Of a DNA stretch of 64,000 nucleotides, positions 1-10,871 are shown one piece after another; position 1 is the first letter of the stretch, and each line of letters opens with the position of its first letter. The position numbers were made by a program, and so were the translations under genes. Source of the DNA: CAYXLI01 sp964464925 (lineage in GTDB: Bacteria > Acidobacteriota > Terriglobia > Bryobacterales > Bryobacteraceae); contig CAYXLI010000004.1 in assembly GCA_964464925.1 (NCBI GenBank), positions 1-64,000 of the forward strand, read 5' to 3'. The notes beneath the pieces were generated by a model. The model made no database searches and was not told the origin of the DNA. It saw nothing but the letters and a program-made list of their open reading frames with translations.

Positions 1-1897
<1,897 letters not shown>

Positions 1898-1916
1898 GTC
1901 AGTTTCAGTCGTTAGG

Positions 1917-1956
1917 AAAGCGCCGGAGGTCTCGAAAGAGGCTCCGGCGTTTTTTG
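1917..1956 (+). terminator. Intrinsic terminator of rpoC
   Basis: The stem CGCCGGAG/CTCCGGCG (1921-1928 with 1942-1949) closes over an inner CTC-GAAA-GAG hairpin and is followed by TTTTTTG. It lies 20-60 bases after the rpoC stop codon. A very similar hairpin occurs at 3231-3262 after the second copy of the rpoC end. Confidence 0.9.
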
Positions 1957-2015
1957 CTTTCCAGGTCTGTCGGGAGCATCAATCTGTCATTCGGATTCAA
2001 TACTGAAGAGTAATC

Positions 2016-3121
2016 ATGAAACTCAGCCCACTTATTCTCGCTCTAGCAACATCCGTTATCGTTGATGCAGGTCCGGTGGGCATTAGAGATATTCCAACTT
2101 TAGCGAAGCAAGTCGACGGAATCGTAGTCGGCACAATCAGTTCTAATACCCAATCTGGGACCATTTCCATTCTGGAAGTATCCGTGAATAGGGTCTTGAA
2201 GGGAGCTTTTGTACCGCAGCAGATCATCTCGGTCCAGTGGACCTTTAGCCAAGCGCGAAGTCTACAGCCAACGGTGAAAGGAGTGACAGGACTGTGGTTC
2301 CTGAAAGGAAATGCGGCCTCAGCGTTCTGGGTTGTCGAACCCCCGTATGGCGGTGATATCCAGGTCCCGCATTTGTTTCTGCCGGCGAGTACCACAACCG
2401 CCAGTGATGACTTCAAGTACAGTGCCGGCGCATCCGCTCGCGATAAAGTTCTCATGGAGTTGCTTAACTTTATAGAGACTCACCCCGGCAGTAACTTGTC
2501 GATGGTATTCGATGTCGCAGATCGCGGAGACCTTGCGGCGGCGGAAAAGGTGTGCGCGCGATGGTCGAACGACACTAAGCAGCCAACTTTGCAAATACAA
2601 GGAATCGCGGGCCACTTCGCCACGGTAGCCCGGCGGGACTATTCGCTCTTGAGAGCAATCTGAAGTAGGTGGCTTCTACTCCGGCGGCTGCGCTGCTTTG
2701 GGGTCCGCTGCGGCAATATAACAACGCAAATCCGCAGGGTATCGCAATCCTTGGTCGTATTGCGTCTAGTAGTGGAATCACCAGTGCTCCTTGGATTCCC
2801 AGTTGCGCGGTGGAGGCCCTTCGGGCAATTCACACCGCTCCGACTCTACCGTTCCTGTTCTCGTTCCTCGACAGCACAGATCAAAATATTCGGTACGCGG
2901 CTGTTTCCGGCATGGCATCGTTTGCAAACTCAGGGAACGTACCGCGCGAAAGTCCATTACTGCTCGATGGTGTCCCTCTGCAACGATCTGCTAGTGGTTT
3001 TGCTACAGAAGAGACCCTTCGGAATTTCCCGACTTTGGAGTCTTTCGCGAGAAACGAAGCTACGTACATTGCATTCTGGAAAGCGTGGTGGACCAAGAGC
3101 CGAGGGAGCTTGGGCATGTAG
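2016..3121 (+). pseudogene. HEAT-repeat exported protein, disrupted by a frameshift and a nonsense codon
   Basis: The intact first part (2016-2663, 215 residues) starts at an ATG behind GAAGAG. It has a short hydrophobic leader and then a beta-rich segment (about residues 20-125) of the kind that precedes HEAT repeats in some bacterial secreted proteins. Near base 2640 helical-repeat sequence continues in another frame (FALESNLK, then TAG at 2666-2668, then VASTPAAALLWGPLRQ and further HEAT-like helices to 3121). The repeat pattern joins smoothly across the frame change, so I read one ancestral gene with two lesions, not two genes. A separate GTG start at 2669 is possible but has no ribosome site of its own. 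The region looks less GC-rich than its neighbours and lies between two copies of the rpoC 3' end, which suggests acquired DNA. Confidence 0.65.
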
Positions 3122-3147
3122 AGCGTATCGCTGTCAGCCGAACTACT

Positions 3148-3204
3148 CGCGTGCAGTACGCCGGAGGCCTGAGCGAGGGCACGCCGGAAGACCTGGCCGA
3201 GTAG
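3148..3204 (+). repeat. Second copy of the last 19 codons of rpoC (including stop)
   Basis: These 57 bases match 1841-1897 at 53 positions. The four differences are all silent (GCG/GCC, GGC/GGA, TTG/CTG, TAA/TAG), so the encoded 18 residues RVQYAGGLSEGTPEDLAE are identical. The similarity stops abruptly upstream, and no start codon with a ribosome site precedes it. The pattern fits a displaced 3' end of a real rpoC allele more than drift of a useless copy. Confidence 0.9.
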
Positions 3205-3230
3205 CTCTTAGCTATACGTTTGGTTGTGAA

Positions 3231-3272
3231 AGCGCCGGAGTCCCAAAAGGGGCTCCGGCGCTTTTTGTTTTA
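3231..3272 (+). terminator. Intrinsic terminator after the duplicated rpoC end
   Basis: AGCGCCGGAG at 3231-3240 pairs with CTCCGGCGCT at 3253-3262. The stem continues inward through TCCC/GGGG to an AAAA loop, about 14 pairs in all, and is followed by TTTTGTTTT. It shares its core stem with the terminator after the true rpoC stop, so gene end and terminator appear to have been duplicated together. Confidence 0.9.
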
Positions 3273-3367
3273 CAGTTCATTCCGTGATCTCCGCACCACT
3301 TCCGCGCACCCCCGCAGTTGGCCTATAATTCCTCCAACCTGCTCAATGTTGAGCTCAGGAGGTAATT

Positions 3368-6300
3368 GTGAGGACTTCCCTGTTGGTAGTCTCTCTCGTA
3401 GTTCTGTCGAGTGCCGCTTTTGCTCAAGGACTCGGCGAATTCAATGGCACAGTAACCGATCCTTCCGGGGGGGCAATCGCCGCCGCGAAAGTGACCGTCA
3501 CGGAAGCGGGAACGGGCTTCACCCGGTCCACCGTCACGAGCTCAGAAGGCTTCTACGCTTTCCCGTCCCTGCGGCCCGCAGTCTATAACCTTTCCGTCGA
3601 GGCGTCCGGCTTCCGAACCTTCACTGACAACGGAATCTCACTTGGCGCCGACCAGAAATCCACCGTGAATGTGAAGCTGGATATCGGCAGCACCAGTGAG
3701 ACAGTTTCCGTAAGTGCCGATGCCGCCCAAGTGGATACTTCCACGGCAACCATGAAGCAGGTTGTCGATGAGCAGCGCATTGTCGAGTTGCCGCTCAACG
3801 GACGGAATGCCGCCACACTTACCTTGCTCGTTCCGGGAGCGGTGACCGCGCCCTCCGCAGGCGCGGATCAGGGTCAGACCAAGACATTCCCCGGAGCGGT
3901 TACGATTTCCACCAACGGGTCACGCAACAGCCAGATCAGCTATCGGCTCGATGGCGGCAACAACGTAGACGAGTACACCAACGTAAATGCGCCATTCCCC
4001 TTCCCTGATGCCGTTCAGGAGTTCAGCGTACAAACCAGCAACTACAGCGCGGAGTACGGGCAGAACGCGGGAGGCGTTGTAAACATCATCACCAAATCCG
4101 GCACGAACGAGCTCCACGGCGATGGTTTCGGGTTCCTGCGCAACGCCGTGTTCAATGCGCGCAACTTCTTCGCGGCATCTCGAGACCAGTTGAAACGTGC
4201 GCAGTTCGGAGGCGTGATTGGCGGTCCGGTGTTTATCCCCGGCGTATACAACGGCCGCGATAAGACCTTCTTCTTTTTCGGCTATCAGGGAACTACCATC
4301 CGTAATCTTCAGGGAGCGCAGAGCGCGTTCGTTCCCACTCCTGCGAATCTCGCAGGCGACTTCTCGGCGCTGTTGGATGCCGCCGATCCGGCAAACCCGT
4401 TGAAGCGGGCTACCATGGTTCTCGATCCATTGACCGGGCAGGCGTTCCCAGGCAACCGAATTCCTACCAACCGCTTCGACCCCTCAGCTCTGGCGGTGAT
4501 GAAATTCCTGCCGCCGGCTGGAGGCAACGGATCCGTGTTCTGGGCGAAACCGATCGTGCAGAACTTCCATGAAGAAGTGGCGAGGGTAGACCACTCATTC
4601 AACGCGAACGATCGGCTGACCGGCCGCTACTACGCCGCCAAGTTTTTCAACCAAGGTATCTTCAATCCGCAGAATATTCTCACGTACACAGACCAGGCGA
4701 ACATCCTTTCGCAAAATGCGCTCGTCCAGGAGACTCACGTATTCCGGCCGACCCTGCTGAACGATTTCCGGCTGAACTATGCGAGAGAAAACGCAGGACG
4801 CGGGCCGGCGGCGGGCGTTCCGAACATGAATGACTTCGGAATCAATATCTATCAACCGCCTGATAAGGCCATCGAGAGCATCAATATCAACGGCTTCTTC
4901 AGCTTTGGCGACAGTCCACCGGCGCGCTTCACGCGGAACAACTTCACACTTGCCGACGATGTCCGTTGGGTCGTGGGCCGGCACAACCTGTCGTTCGGTT
5001 TCCACGGCGAACTGAGCCGCGTGGATCTGGACAACCAGTTCCTGCGCGGCGGCACCTTTCAGTTCACATCGGACATAACGAACTATGCCATCGCGAGCTT
5101 CCTGCTCGGACGAGTGCGCAGCTTCCGTCAAGGCGCCGGCGAGTTCAAGAATAATCGCAATCAGTTCCTCGGATTTTACGCACAGGACAGCTTCCGTATG
5201 AACAAGCGCTTCACGCTCAACTACGGCCTGCGGTACGAACCCGTATACCCTTGGCGTGAGGTCCGCGGGCGAGTCGAGCAGTTCCGTCCGGATGCTTATT
5301 GGCGCGGCGAAACGTCCAGGCAATTCGTCAACGCGCCTCCCGGGCTGTTCTTCCCCGGAGATCCGGGCGTGCCAGAATACGGCACCCGCGGTGCGTTCAA
5401 GAATTTCGCGCCTCGCATCGGCGTGGCGTACGACTTGACCGGCGATGGGAAGACGAGTCTCCGGGCGGGCGGCGGAGTCTTCTATGACTCACGCCAGGCC
5501 GGAGTCTTTAACAACCGCTTTGTGGACGTCACACCCTTCAGTCCGCAGCTCACGTTTACGGATCCTCCGGGACCGTTCAGCAATCCGCTCGCCGGGCAGA
5601 AGAGTCCCTTCCCTGCCCCGTTCCCGCCGCCCAAGGATGCCGACTTTCCACGGCCGGTGCTAGCCATCACCTGGGAACCTACCGGTGAATACAAGGTGCC
5701 CGTCATTTACAATTGGAACCTTGCCATTGAGCGGCAGATTGCCTCGAACTGGCTTGTGCGCGCTGCTTATGTGGGATCGCACTCAAGCCACCTGTGGGAG
5801 GCAATTGAACTGAACCCTGCCATCTACACTCCTGGCAGCAAGCTCTCCACGGATGATCGTCGTATGTTCCGCGGGTTCCAATTCATCTCGTTGGCGAGCT
5901 TCGCTGGCAACGCGAATTACAACTCCATGCAGTTGAGCATGGAGAAGCGTTTCTCGCGCGGCTTCACTCTATCTGCAAACTACACCTGGGCCAAGAGTCT
6001 CGATAATGTTCCATTCGCAAACGGTGCGGGAGGTCCGTCCGACGGCGGATCGTACGTGTATCCCTGGTATTACCACAATGCCGGCCTTCTGGACCGCGGC
6101 CCTTCGGACTTCGATATTCGGCACCGATTCGTCGGCTCCTACGTGTGGCAGATGCCTCAATTGACCGGGTCGAACGCGTTGGTTCGCAATGTCATTGGCG
6201 ATTGGCAACTCACCGGGGTACTGCAACTGCAAACCGGTCTGCCGATGACCGTGGTGGCCGGCAAGGACCAGTCACAAACGGGGCTAACCAAGGATCGCGC

Positions 6301-6661
6301 GGTGCTCGCCGGTTCCCCTTATGGTCCGGGCGCATGCCAGAACACTGCTCCATGCGTGGACTACGTGAATCCGAAAGCTTTCACTCTGCCTGCCATCGGG
6401 GAGTTCGGCAACGTAGGCAAGGGCAGCCTTCGCGCACCAGGCCTGGCCACCTGGGACGCAGGATTATTCAAGAACTTCCGGATTCAGGAGCGCTGGCGAG
6501 TGCAGTTTCGAGCGGAGTTCTTCAATGTTCTTAACCGGGTTAACTTCAAGGCGCCTGACCAGACCAATCAGACCAACAATATCAGCGCAGGAGGGTTCGG
6601 CAGCCTGCGCGGAGCAAACGACCCTCGTATCGGCCAGCTTGCGCTGAAGGTGGTGTTCTGA
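3368..6661 (+). CDS. TonB-dependent receptor, Oar-like, with carboxypeptidase-regulatory domain
   Basis: An outer-membrane protein of 1097 residues, of the very large type common in Acidobacteria; the substrate is unknown. The GTG start lies 5 bases after AGGAGGTAAT, and a TATAAT box is visible at 3324-3329. Residues 1-19 are a signal peptide ending in AFA. Residues about 22-105 form a Big/carboxypeptidase-regulatory-like beta domain (GTVTDPSGGAIAAAKVTV). The plug follows (ELPLNGRNAATLTLL, then GGVVNIITKSGTNELHG near residue 245). The rest is beta-barrel, ending in hydrophobic KVVF as barrels do. It lies alone behind the rpoC terminator. No TonB, ExbB or ExbD gene is in the window. Confidence 0.92.
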   Translation: MRTSLLVVSLVVLSSAAFAQGLGEFNGTVTDPSGGAIAAAKVTVTEAGTGFTRSTVTSSEGFYAFPSLRPAVYNLSVEASGFRTFTDNGISLGADQKSTVNVKLDIGSTSETVSVSADAAQVDTSTATMKQVVDEQRIVELPLNGRNAATLTLLVPGAVTAPSAGADQGQTKTFPGAVTISTNGSRNSQISYRLDGGNNVDEYTNVNAPFPFPDAVQEFSVQTSNYSAEYGQNAGGVVNIITKSGTNELHGDGFGFLRNAVFNARNFFAASRDQLKRAQFGGVIGGPVFIPGVYNGRDKTFFFFGYQGTTIRNLQGAQSAFVPTPANLAGDFSALLDAADPANPLKRATMVLDPLTGQAFPGNRIPTNRFDPSALAVMKFLPPAGGNGSVFWAKPIVQNFHEEVARVDHSFNANDRLTGRYYAAKFFNQGIFNPQNILTYTDQANILSQNALVQETHVFRPTLLNDFRLNYARENAGRGPAAGVPNMNDFGINIYQPPDKAIESININGFFSFGDSPPARFTRNNFTLADDVRWVVGRHNLSFGFHGELSRVDLDNQFLRGGTFQFTSDITNYAIASFLLGRVRSFRQGAGEFKNNRNQFLGFYAQDSFRMNKRFTLNYGLRYEPVYPWREVRGRVEQFRPDAYWRGETSRQFVNAPPGLFFPGDPGVPEYGTRGAFKNFAPRIGVAYDLTGDGKTSLRAGGGVFYDSRQAGVFNNRFVDVTPFSPQLTFTDPPGPFSNPLAGQKSPFPAPFPPPKDADFPRPVLAITWEPTGEYKVPVIYNWNLAIERQIASNWLVRAAYVGSHSSHLWEAIELNPAIYTPGSKLSTDDRRMFRGFQFISLASFAGNANYNSMQLSMEKRFSRGFTLSANYTWAKSLDNVPFANGAGGPSDGGSYVYPWYYHNAGLLDRGPSDFDIRHRFVGSYVWQMPQLTGSNALVRNVIGDWQLTGVLQLQTGLPMTVVAGKDQSQTGLTKDRAVLAGSPYGPGACQNTAPCVDYVNPKAFTLPAIGEFGNVGKGSLRAPGLATWDAGLFKNFRIQERWRVQFRAEFFNVLNRVNFKAPDQTNQTNNISAGGFGSLRGANDPRIGQLALKVVF

Positions 6662-6824
6662 GCCGGTACCTCGTGAAACCGTTGTATTCACTGTGTTTCA
6701 GCATTCCGCAGCAGGCGGACAATTAGCAAATGCCGCGCAGTTTCGTGTCACACGATTGGCCGGGCCGGGGTCTAACGGGTGAACGTATCTCAAACCTGGA
6801 CAGTTCAAACAGGAGGAATATTGC

Positions 6825-7247
6825 ATGCGAGCAAAAGACCTGATGACGAGCAAACCCGCTTGTTGCACTCCAGATACTCCGCTTCGAGACGTGGCGCGGA
6901 TGATGGTCGAATGTAATTGTGGCGAGATTCCCGTCGTGGATAGCATGGAATCCATGCGGCCAATCGGCGCAATTACTGACCGTGACATCACTTGCAGATC
7001 CGTAGCCGAAGGCAAGAATCCGCTCGGAATGACTGCAAGAGAATGCATGACGACTCCGTGCTTCACCGTCTCGGCGGACGCTTCGATTGATGAGTGCTCT
7101 CGCGTGATGGAGGATCACCTGATCCGTCGCGTACCGGTGATCGATCGCCAAGGACGATGCTGCGGTATTATCTCGCAGGCCGACCTTGCCAGACACGTCG
7201 ATGAGGTCGCGGCCGAGGTGCTTCGTCAAGTATCGCGGTCACGCTAG
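6825..7247 (+). CDS. CBS-domain pair protein
   Basis: A cytosolic protein of 140 residues made of two CBS domains (about 1-60 and 72-130) and nothing else. Such modules usually bind adenine nucleotides and act as energy sensors; the target here is unknown. Typical motifs are RAKDLMTSKP, GAITDRDITCR and the second repeat ARECMTTPCFTV with CGIISQADLARH. AGGAGGAATATTGC gives a strong ribosome site before the ATG. It stands alone after the TonB receptor and converges on the next gene. Confidence 0.9.
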   Translation: MRAKDLMTSKPACCTPDTPLRDVARMMVECNCGEIPVVDSMESMRPIGAITDRDITCRSVAEGKNPLGMTARECMTTPCFTVSADASIDECSRVMEDHLIRRVPVIDRQGRCCGIISQADLARHVDEVAAEVLRQVSRSR

Positions 7248-7334
7248 CGTATAGACATCCGCCGCCTCGGGCGCCGCATTTTTCGGTAGGCGGGGCGGCG
7301 TGTCCCACCACACGACGACTTACTGGGTGATCCC

Positions 7335-7955
7335 TTACGACTCCTGCCACTCCCTTTCAAGCAGCCGCGAGTACTCACCGGAAGCGAACAGCTCGAAATC
7401 GAAATTCCTGGGCCGTATCTGAGTGAAGGCTTGCAGGCCCTGGTGGCAGGTGTACAAATGATCGGCGAACCGGTAATAGTTGCGGACGAACTCCGCCGGA
7501 AGGGCTTCGAAGGCGGGCACCTCTGCAAAAACCATGTTGAGACCCAGGGCGCGTGAAAAGATGGATGCGTGGTCTACTACGCCCCAGGAATGGAGCTTTT
7601 CTGCCACGTGTCCGGGCGGATTATCCACCAACAACGCTGCGATGCTCTGTCTTACGATTCCGGAACCTCGCAGTTGCTCGTCGCGCTCAACCATCTCCTG
7701 ACACTGTTCCATCCACCGGAGCAGGTCCCTGCCGACGTAGAACAACATGCGAATCTCACAGTAGCGGCCTTCCAACAGAATCACTTCCAGTTCCCGTTCG
7801 CTATTTTGCTCTTTCGGGAGCAGCCCCTGTAGCATCAGGCTGGCGCGGGAACTTTCGATCAGCTTACTCGATCCGCCCAACTCAGAGAACGGGTGCAGGA
7901 TCAGAGGCGGCAGTTTCCACTGACGGTCCGAATTTAGACCTTCTGTCGGCATCAA
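7335..7955 (-). CDS. Hypothetical protein, about 205 residues
   Basis: I do not recognise this protein. It has no signal peptide or membrane segment and appears mixed alpha/beta with a helical centre rich in charged residues (RDLLRWMEQCQEMVERDEQL). The listed start is TTG, directly followed by ATG (7950-7952); AAGGAAG lies just upstream, so either codon may be used. It lies on the strand opposite to the CBS gene and 36 bases downstream of the M28 peptidase stop, so it may be the last gene of that minus-strand group. Confidence 0.75.
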   Translation of the reverse strand: MMPTEGLNSDRQWKLPPLILHPFSELGGSSKLIESSRASLMLQGLLPKEQNSERELEVILLEGRYCEIRMLFYVGRDLLRWMEQCQEMVERDEQLRGSGIVRQSIAALLVDNPPGHVAEKLHSWGVVDHASIFSRALGLNMVFAEVPAFEALPAEFVRNYYRFADHLYTCHQGLQAFTQIRPRNFDFELFASGEYSRLLEREWQES

Positions 7956-7991
7956 CTTCCTTATCGGCAGATTGCCCGTAAAACTGATACT

Positions 7992-9809
7992 TTACTTCCT
8001 CTCGGCCAGCAGTACCCTGACCGTCATCGGCTTACTGTCACGCAGCACCTCAACCTCCACCTCGTCCCCCGGACGCTTACTGCGCAGAGCATAGGTGAAA
8101 TCGTATAGATTGCCGATCTTCTTGCCGTCAAATCCCACCATGATGTCGCCGGCCTTAAGACCCGCCTTGGCGGCAGGCGATCCATCGCGCACGTCCGCGA
8201 AACGGACACCGGTCGGGGGCTCCGAAAAATCAGGAATGCTTCCGAAGTAGGGTCCATACCCGCTCGCACCCCCTAAACCGGACCCGCTCGCCATAGCGGT
8301 ATGTCCCGCCGGAGGCTGTACGCGGACATACTGAGGGCGCTCTTCTTCGGCCGCCAGAGCGGTTGTGATCTCGGCGATCATGTCCAGCAATTGAGCGGCA
8401 TCGCTTGCATCGATTTTGTCCCACGTATCGCTCGGTTTGTGATAGTCCCCGTGCAAGCCGGAAAAAAAGAACAACACGGGCAGTTGCTTCGTAGTGAAGG
8501 AAGTGTGATCGCTCGAGCCGTAGCCGCCCTGTTCCGAAGCGTCCACCTGGAACGGGTATTTCTTCTCGATGGCTTCCATCAGCGGCTTGAAATTCGATCC
8601 GGTTCTGACGCCTCCGATGAAGATCTTCTTATCGCGAATCCGACCGATCATATCCATGTTGATCATGGCCACCGCTTTCCCCAGGGGCAGCTCGGGATGA
8701 TTGGCGTAATAGCTTGAACCCAGCAGCCCCAATTCCTCGCCCGCGAACGCCAGAAACAGAATGCCGCGCTTCTGCCTTGGCTGATGCGCGAAGTATCGCG
8801 CCAGGCTCAGCACTCCCGCAGTGCCGGACGCATTGTCGTCGGCACCCGGATGCACCGAGCCCGCCATGCTCGGGGCCAGCGAGAACTGCTCGCCCAGGCC
8901 AAGGTGATCATAATGGGCCCCCACAATCACGTACTCATCGGTCAGCCCCGGCACATAACCAGCCACGTTGTGCACCGTCTTGACGTCTTTACGCACGTCC
9001 GTCTGGATGGTTACCTGCAGACCGGCGGGAAATGCGAAGGACCTGGGCTTCAGGTCTTTGTCGATATCGTCCTGGACCTGCTTGAAGCTCTTGCCGGCCG
9101 CCTCAAACCACTTCTCCACAATGGCCGCCCTGATCTGCACGAACGGAATGCCAGGGCTCGCAGGACTCACTTCCTTAGAGAATTTATCCAGCGCATCTTC
9201 ACCCGATTGGTGCGCCGATGTGTCGGCAACCATCAGGATCGCTTTCGCTCCGTGCATCTTCGCGTTGGTGGCCTTGCTGAGCAACTGTGCGTGCTCCGTG
9301 TAGACGCGCCCGTTGAAGATGCTCTTGGAGTCGTACTCCTGTGGCTCATGCCGGAGGACTACGACAATCTTGTCCTTTACGTCGAGTCCGGCGTAATCGT
9401 CGTAGTTATACTCGGGTGCCGTGATTCCGTAGCCGGCAAACACGATGCGACCCTCCGCGACTCCAGCACCTGAGAAATTGAACGGAAGGAACTGGTCTTC
9501 GATTTTGAGCTTTTCTTTCTGGCCGTTGTTGCTGATTTCCAGCTTATTCTGCGGGCCCAGGTGCGAATTGACGCTAACGGTGAAGGCCTGCTCGAAGCCA
9601 TTGCCGGGTACCGGTTTCAAGCCGGCCTTCTTGAACTCGTTCGCAATAAACCTTCCAGCTTTTTCCAGTTGGGGCGAACCCGTGCCTCGCCCCTTCATCT
9701 CTTCTGAGGCGAGGACCTTCACGTCGCGAATATATTGCTGCGGGCTGATGGCGCAAAAAGCTGGTCCCCCCAACGCAAGCGCGGCTACTGCAGTCACAAA
9801 CTTCTTCAT
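7992..9809 (-). CDS. Secreted M28-family zinc aminopeptidase with PA and PDZ domains
   Basis: A protein of 605 residues with a signal peptide (1-19). A PA-like insertion (about 110-245) precedes the M28 catalytic domain (about 275-490), and a C-terminal PDZ domain follows (about 530-605; VRDGSPAAKAGLKAGDIMVGFDG). The cocatalytic zinc ligands and catalytic acids expected for M28 are visible: His299 in GAHYDHLG, Asp324 in GADDNASG, Glu358-Glu359 in AGEELGLLGS, Asp386 in NMDMIGR and His435 in SDHTSF. It should cleave N-terminal residues from peptides in the periplasm. The DsbA-like gene begins only 16 bases upstream on the same strand, so the two are probably co-transcribed. Confidence 0.95.
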   Translation of the reverse strand: MKKFVTAVAALALGGPAFCAISPQQYIRDVKVLASEEMKGRGTGSPQLEKAGRFIANEFKKAGLKPVPGNGFEQAFTVSVNSHLGPQNKLEISNNGQKEKLKIEDQFLPFNFSGAGVAEGRIVFAGYGITAPEYNYDDYAGLDVKDKIVVVLRHEPQEYDSKSIFNGRVYTEHAQLLSKATNAKMHGAKAILMVADTSAHQSGEDALDKFSKEVSPASPGIPFVQIRAAIVEKWFEAAGKSFKQVQDDIDKDLKPRSFAFPAGLQVTIQTDVRKDVKTVHNVAGYVPGLTDEYVIVGAHYDHLGLGEQFSLAPSMAGSVHPGADDNASGTAGVLSLARYFAHQPRQKRGILFLAFAGEELGLLGSSYYANHPELPLGKAVAMINMDMIGRIRDKKIFIGGVRTGSNFKPLMEAIEKKYPFQVDASEQGGYGSSDHTSFTTKQLPVLFFFSGLHGDYHKPSDTWDKIDASDAAQLLDMIAEITTALAAEEERPQYVRVQPPAGHTAMASGSGLGGASGYGPYFGSIPDFSEPPTGVRFADVRDGSPAAKAGLKAGDIMVGFDGKKIGNLYDFTYALRSKRPGDEVEVEVLRDSKPMTVRVLLAERK

Positions 9810-9825
9810 TGCTCTTTCGGTTTCC

Positions 9826-10743
9826 TCAGTTGTTCAGTGGCGACGGCAGTTTCACTTCGCAGCAATTTTCCGCGGCATCTGCCGGGTGGGTCTTCCGGTA
9901 ATTCAGTTCGAAATCGATGATCTGTTGCAATTGCGGCCAAGCTACCTGCCCCGCGAATCGCCGCCCGTTGAGGAACATAGTCGGAGTCGAATTGATCCCG
10001 AGCGCCTTGCCCTCCGCGATCTCCCGATCTACTTCCTTTTCGGTGGCCTTCGTATCCATACAGGCCGTCAACGGGGCCACATCCAGCCCCTTCTCCCTGG
10101 CAAAACCGGTCACCTTTTCCTTCAGGTTCTCCGCCGTGATCTGCTGCTGATTGTTGTAGATCCAATCGTGAAAATCCCAGAAGGCCACAGGCTTCTGGCG
10201 GAACACACAGCGCCCCGCAATCGCGGCCGGCCTGGCCCACGGATGAATGGACGTGAGCGGGAAGTCTTTGAAGTACACCCGTACCTGCGTTGGAAAGCTC
10301 TTCGGGAGATTCGCACGCAGCGCGAGCGCTTCCTCTTTGCAGAAGCCGCACTGGAAGTCACTGAACAGAACAATCTCGGCCGGGGCGTCCTCCTTACCGA
10401 AGCTCGGCTGTGAGCCGGTCTTCAGCTTGTCCAGATCGCTCTGGAACGGGCTCCGGTTGATGTCAAAAACCATCGCTCTCAGAATCTTCTGCCCATCCAA
10501 GGAGACGAGGAAGCTTTCGTCCTGGGAAGCCGCTCCGGAAGAACCGGTTACTATCACTTCGAAAAACCCGGGCACACTCGACGCTTTGGGCTCGGAGACT
10601 TTGACAGCGATCTGCGGCGGCCAGACAAATAGCCTGCGCACATAATCTTCCAGCGTCGCCTTATCCAGCGCGGACTTCTTCGACGGGGTAGACTGCGCCC
10701 ACAGGGCCGCCGCCAGCGCAACCCAGAAAATCACTGCACGCAT
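9826..10743 (-). CDS. DsbA-family thioredoxin-fold protein, exported
   Basis: A periplasmic disulfide oxidoreductase candidate of 305 residues. A signal peptide (about 1-17) is followed by an N-terminal region of about 90 residues not found in classical DsbA, then a DsbA-like domain (about 115-275). The active site is Cys132-Gly-Phe-Cys135 in SDFQCGFCKEE, and the cis-proline loop is INSTPTMFLNG. The CGFC pair differs from the CPHC of DsbA. The stretch FKDFPLTSIHPWA is typical of the DsbA/thioredoxin_4 group with a helical insertion. It is the first gene of the minus-strand pair with the M28 peptidase and is divergent from the BlaI-like regulator. Confidence 0.92.
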   Translation of the reverse strand: MRAVIFWVALAAALWAQSTPSKKSALDKATLEDYVRRLFVWPPQIAVKVSEPKASSVPGFFEVIVTGSSGAASQDESFLVSLDGQKILRAMVFDINRSPFQSDLDKLKTGSQPSFGKEDAPAEIVLFSDFQCGFCKEEALALRANLPKSFPTQVRVYFKDFPLTSIHPWARPAAIAGRCVFRQKPVAFWDFHDWIYNNQQQITAENLKEKVTGFAREKGLDVAPLTACMDTKATEKEVDREIAEGKALGINSTPTMFLNGRRFAGQVAWPQLQQIIDFELNYRKTHPADAAENCCEVKLPSPLNN

Positions 10744-10821
10744 ACCATTCAGTTTAGCGTTGCCGGATGGATCTGTTCTCGCCGGTTTCTTCCGGCTGCC
10801 AGTTATCTCCTAAACTTTTAG

Positions 10822-10867
10822 TTGACAGAATCCGGAACGGCGCGCATACTCCTAATTGTTTAGGAGT
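10822..10867 (+). promoter_or_regulatory. Promoter with overlapping palindromic operator for the BlaI-like gene
   Basis: TTGACA (10822-10827) and CATACT (10845-10850) are spaced 17 bases apart. The perfect palindrome ACTCCTAA-TTGT-TTAGGAGT (10848-10867) overlaps the -10 box and start point. Its right arm also supplies the ribosome site TAGGAG. A second, weaker copy (CTCCTAAACTTTTAG, 10807-10821) abuts the -35 box. The arrangement fits autorepression by a BlaI-type dimer. The site sequence differs from the known BlaI/MecI and CopY boxes. Confidence 0.7.
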
Positions 10868-10871
10868 CCTG

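Noticed and set aside
2669..3121. A separate gene starting at GTG 2669
   Set aside because: HEAT-like repeats continue from the preceding frame without a break and there is no ribosome site, so it is treated as part of one pseudogene.
4595..5323. A 242-codon open frame opposite the TonB receptor
   Set aside because: Antisense shadow of a well-supported gene; composition is Arg/Val/Ala-rich without domain features.
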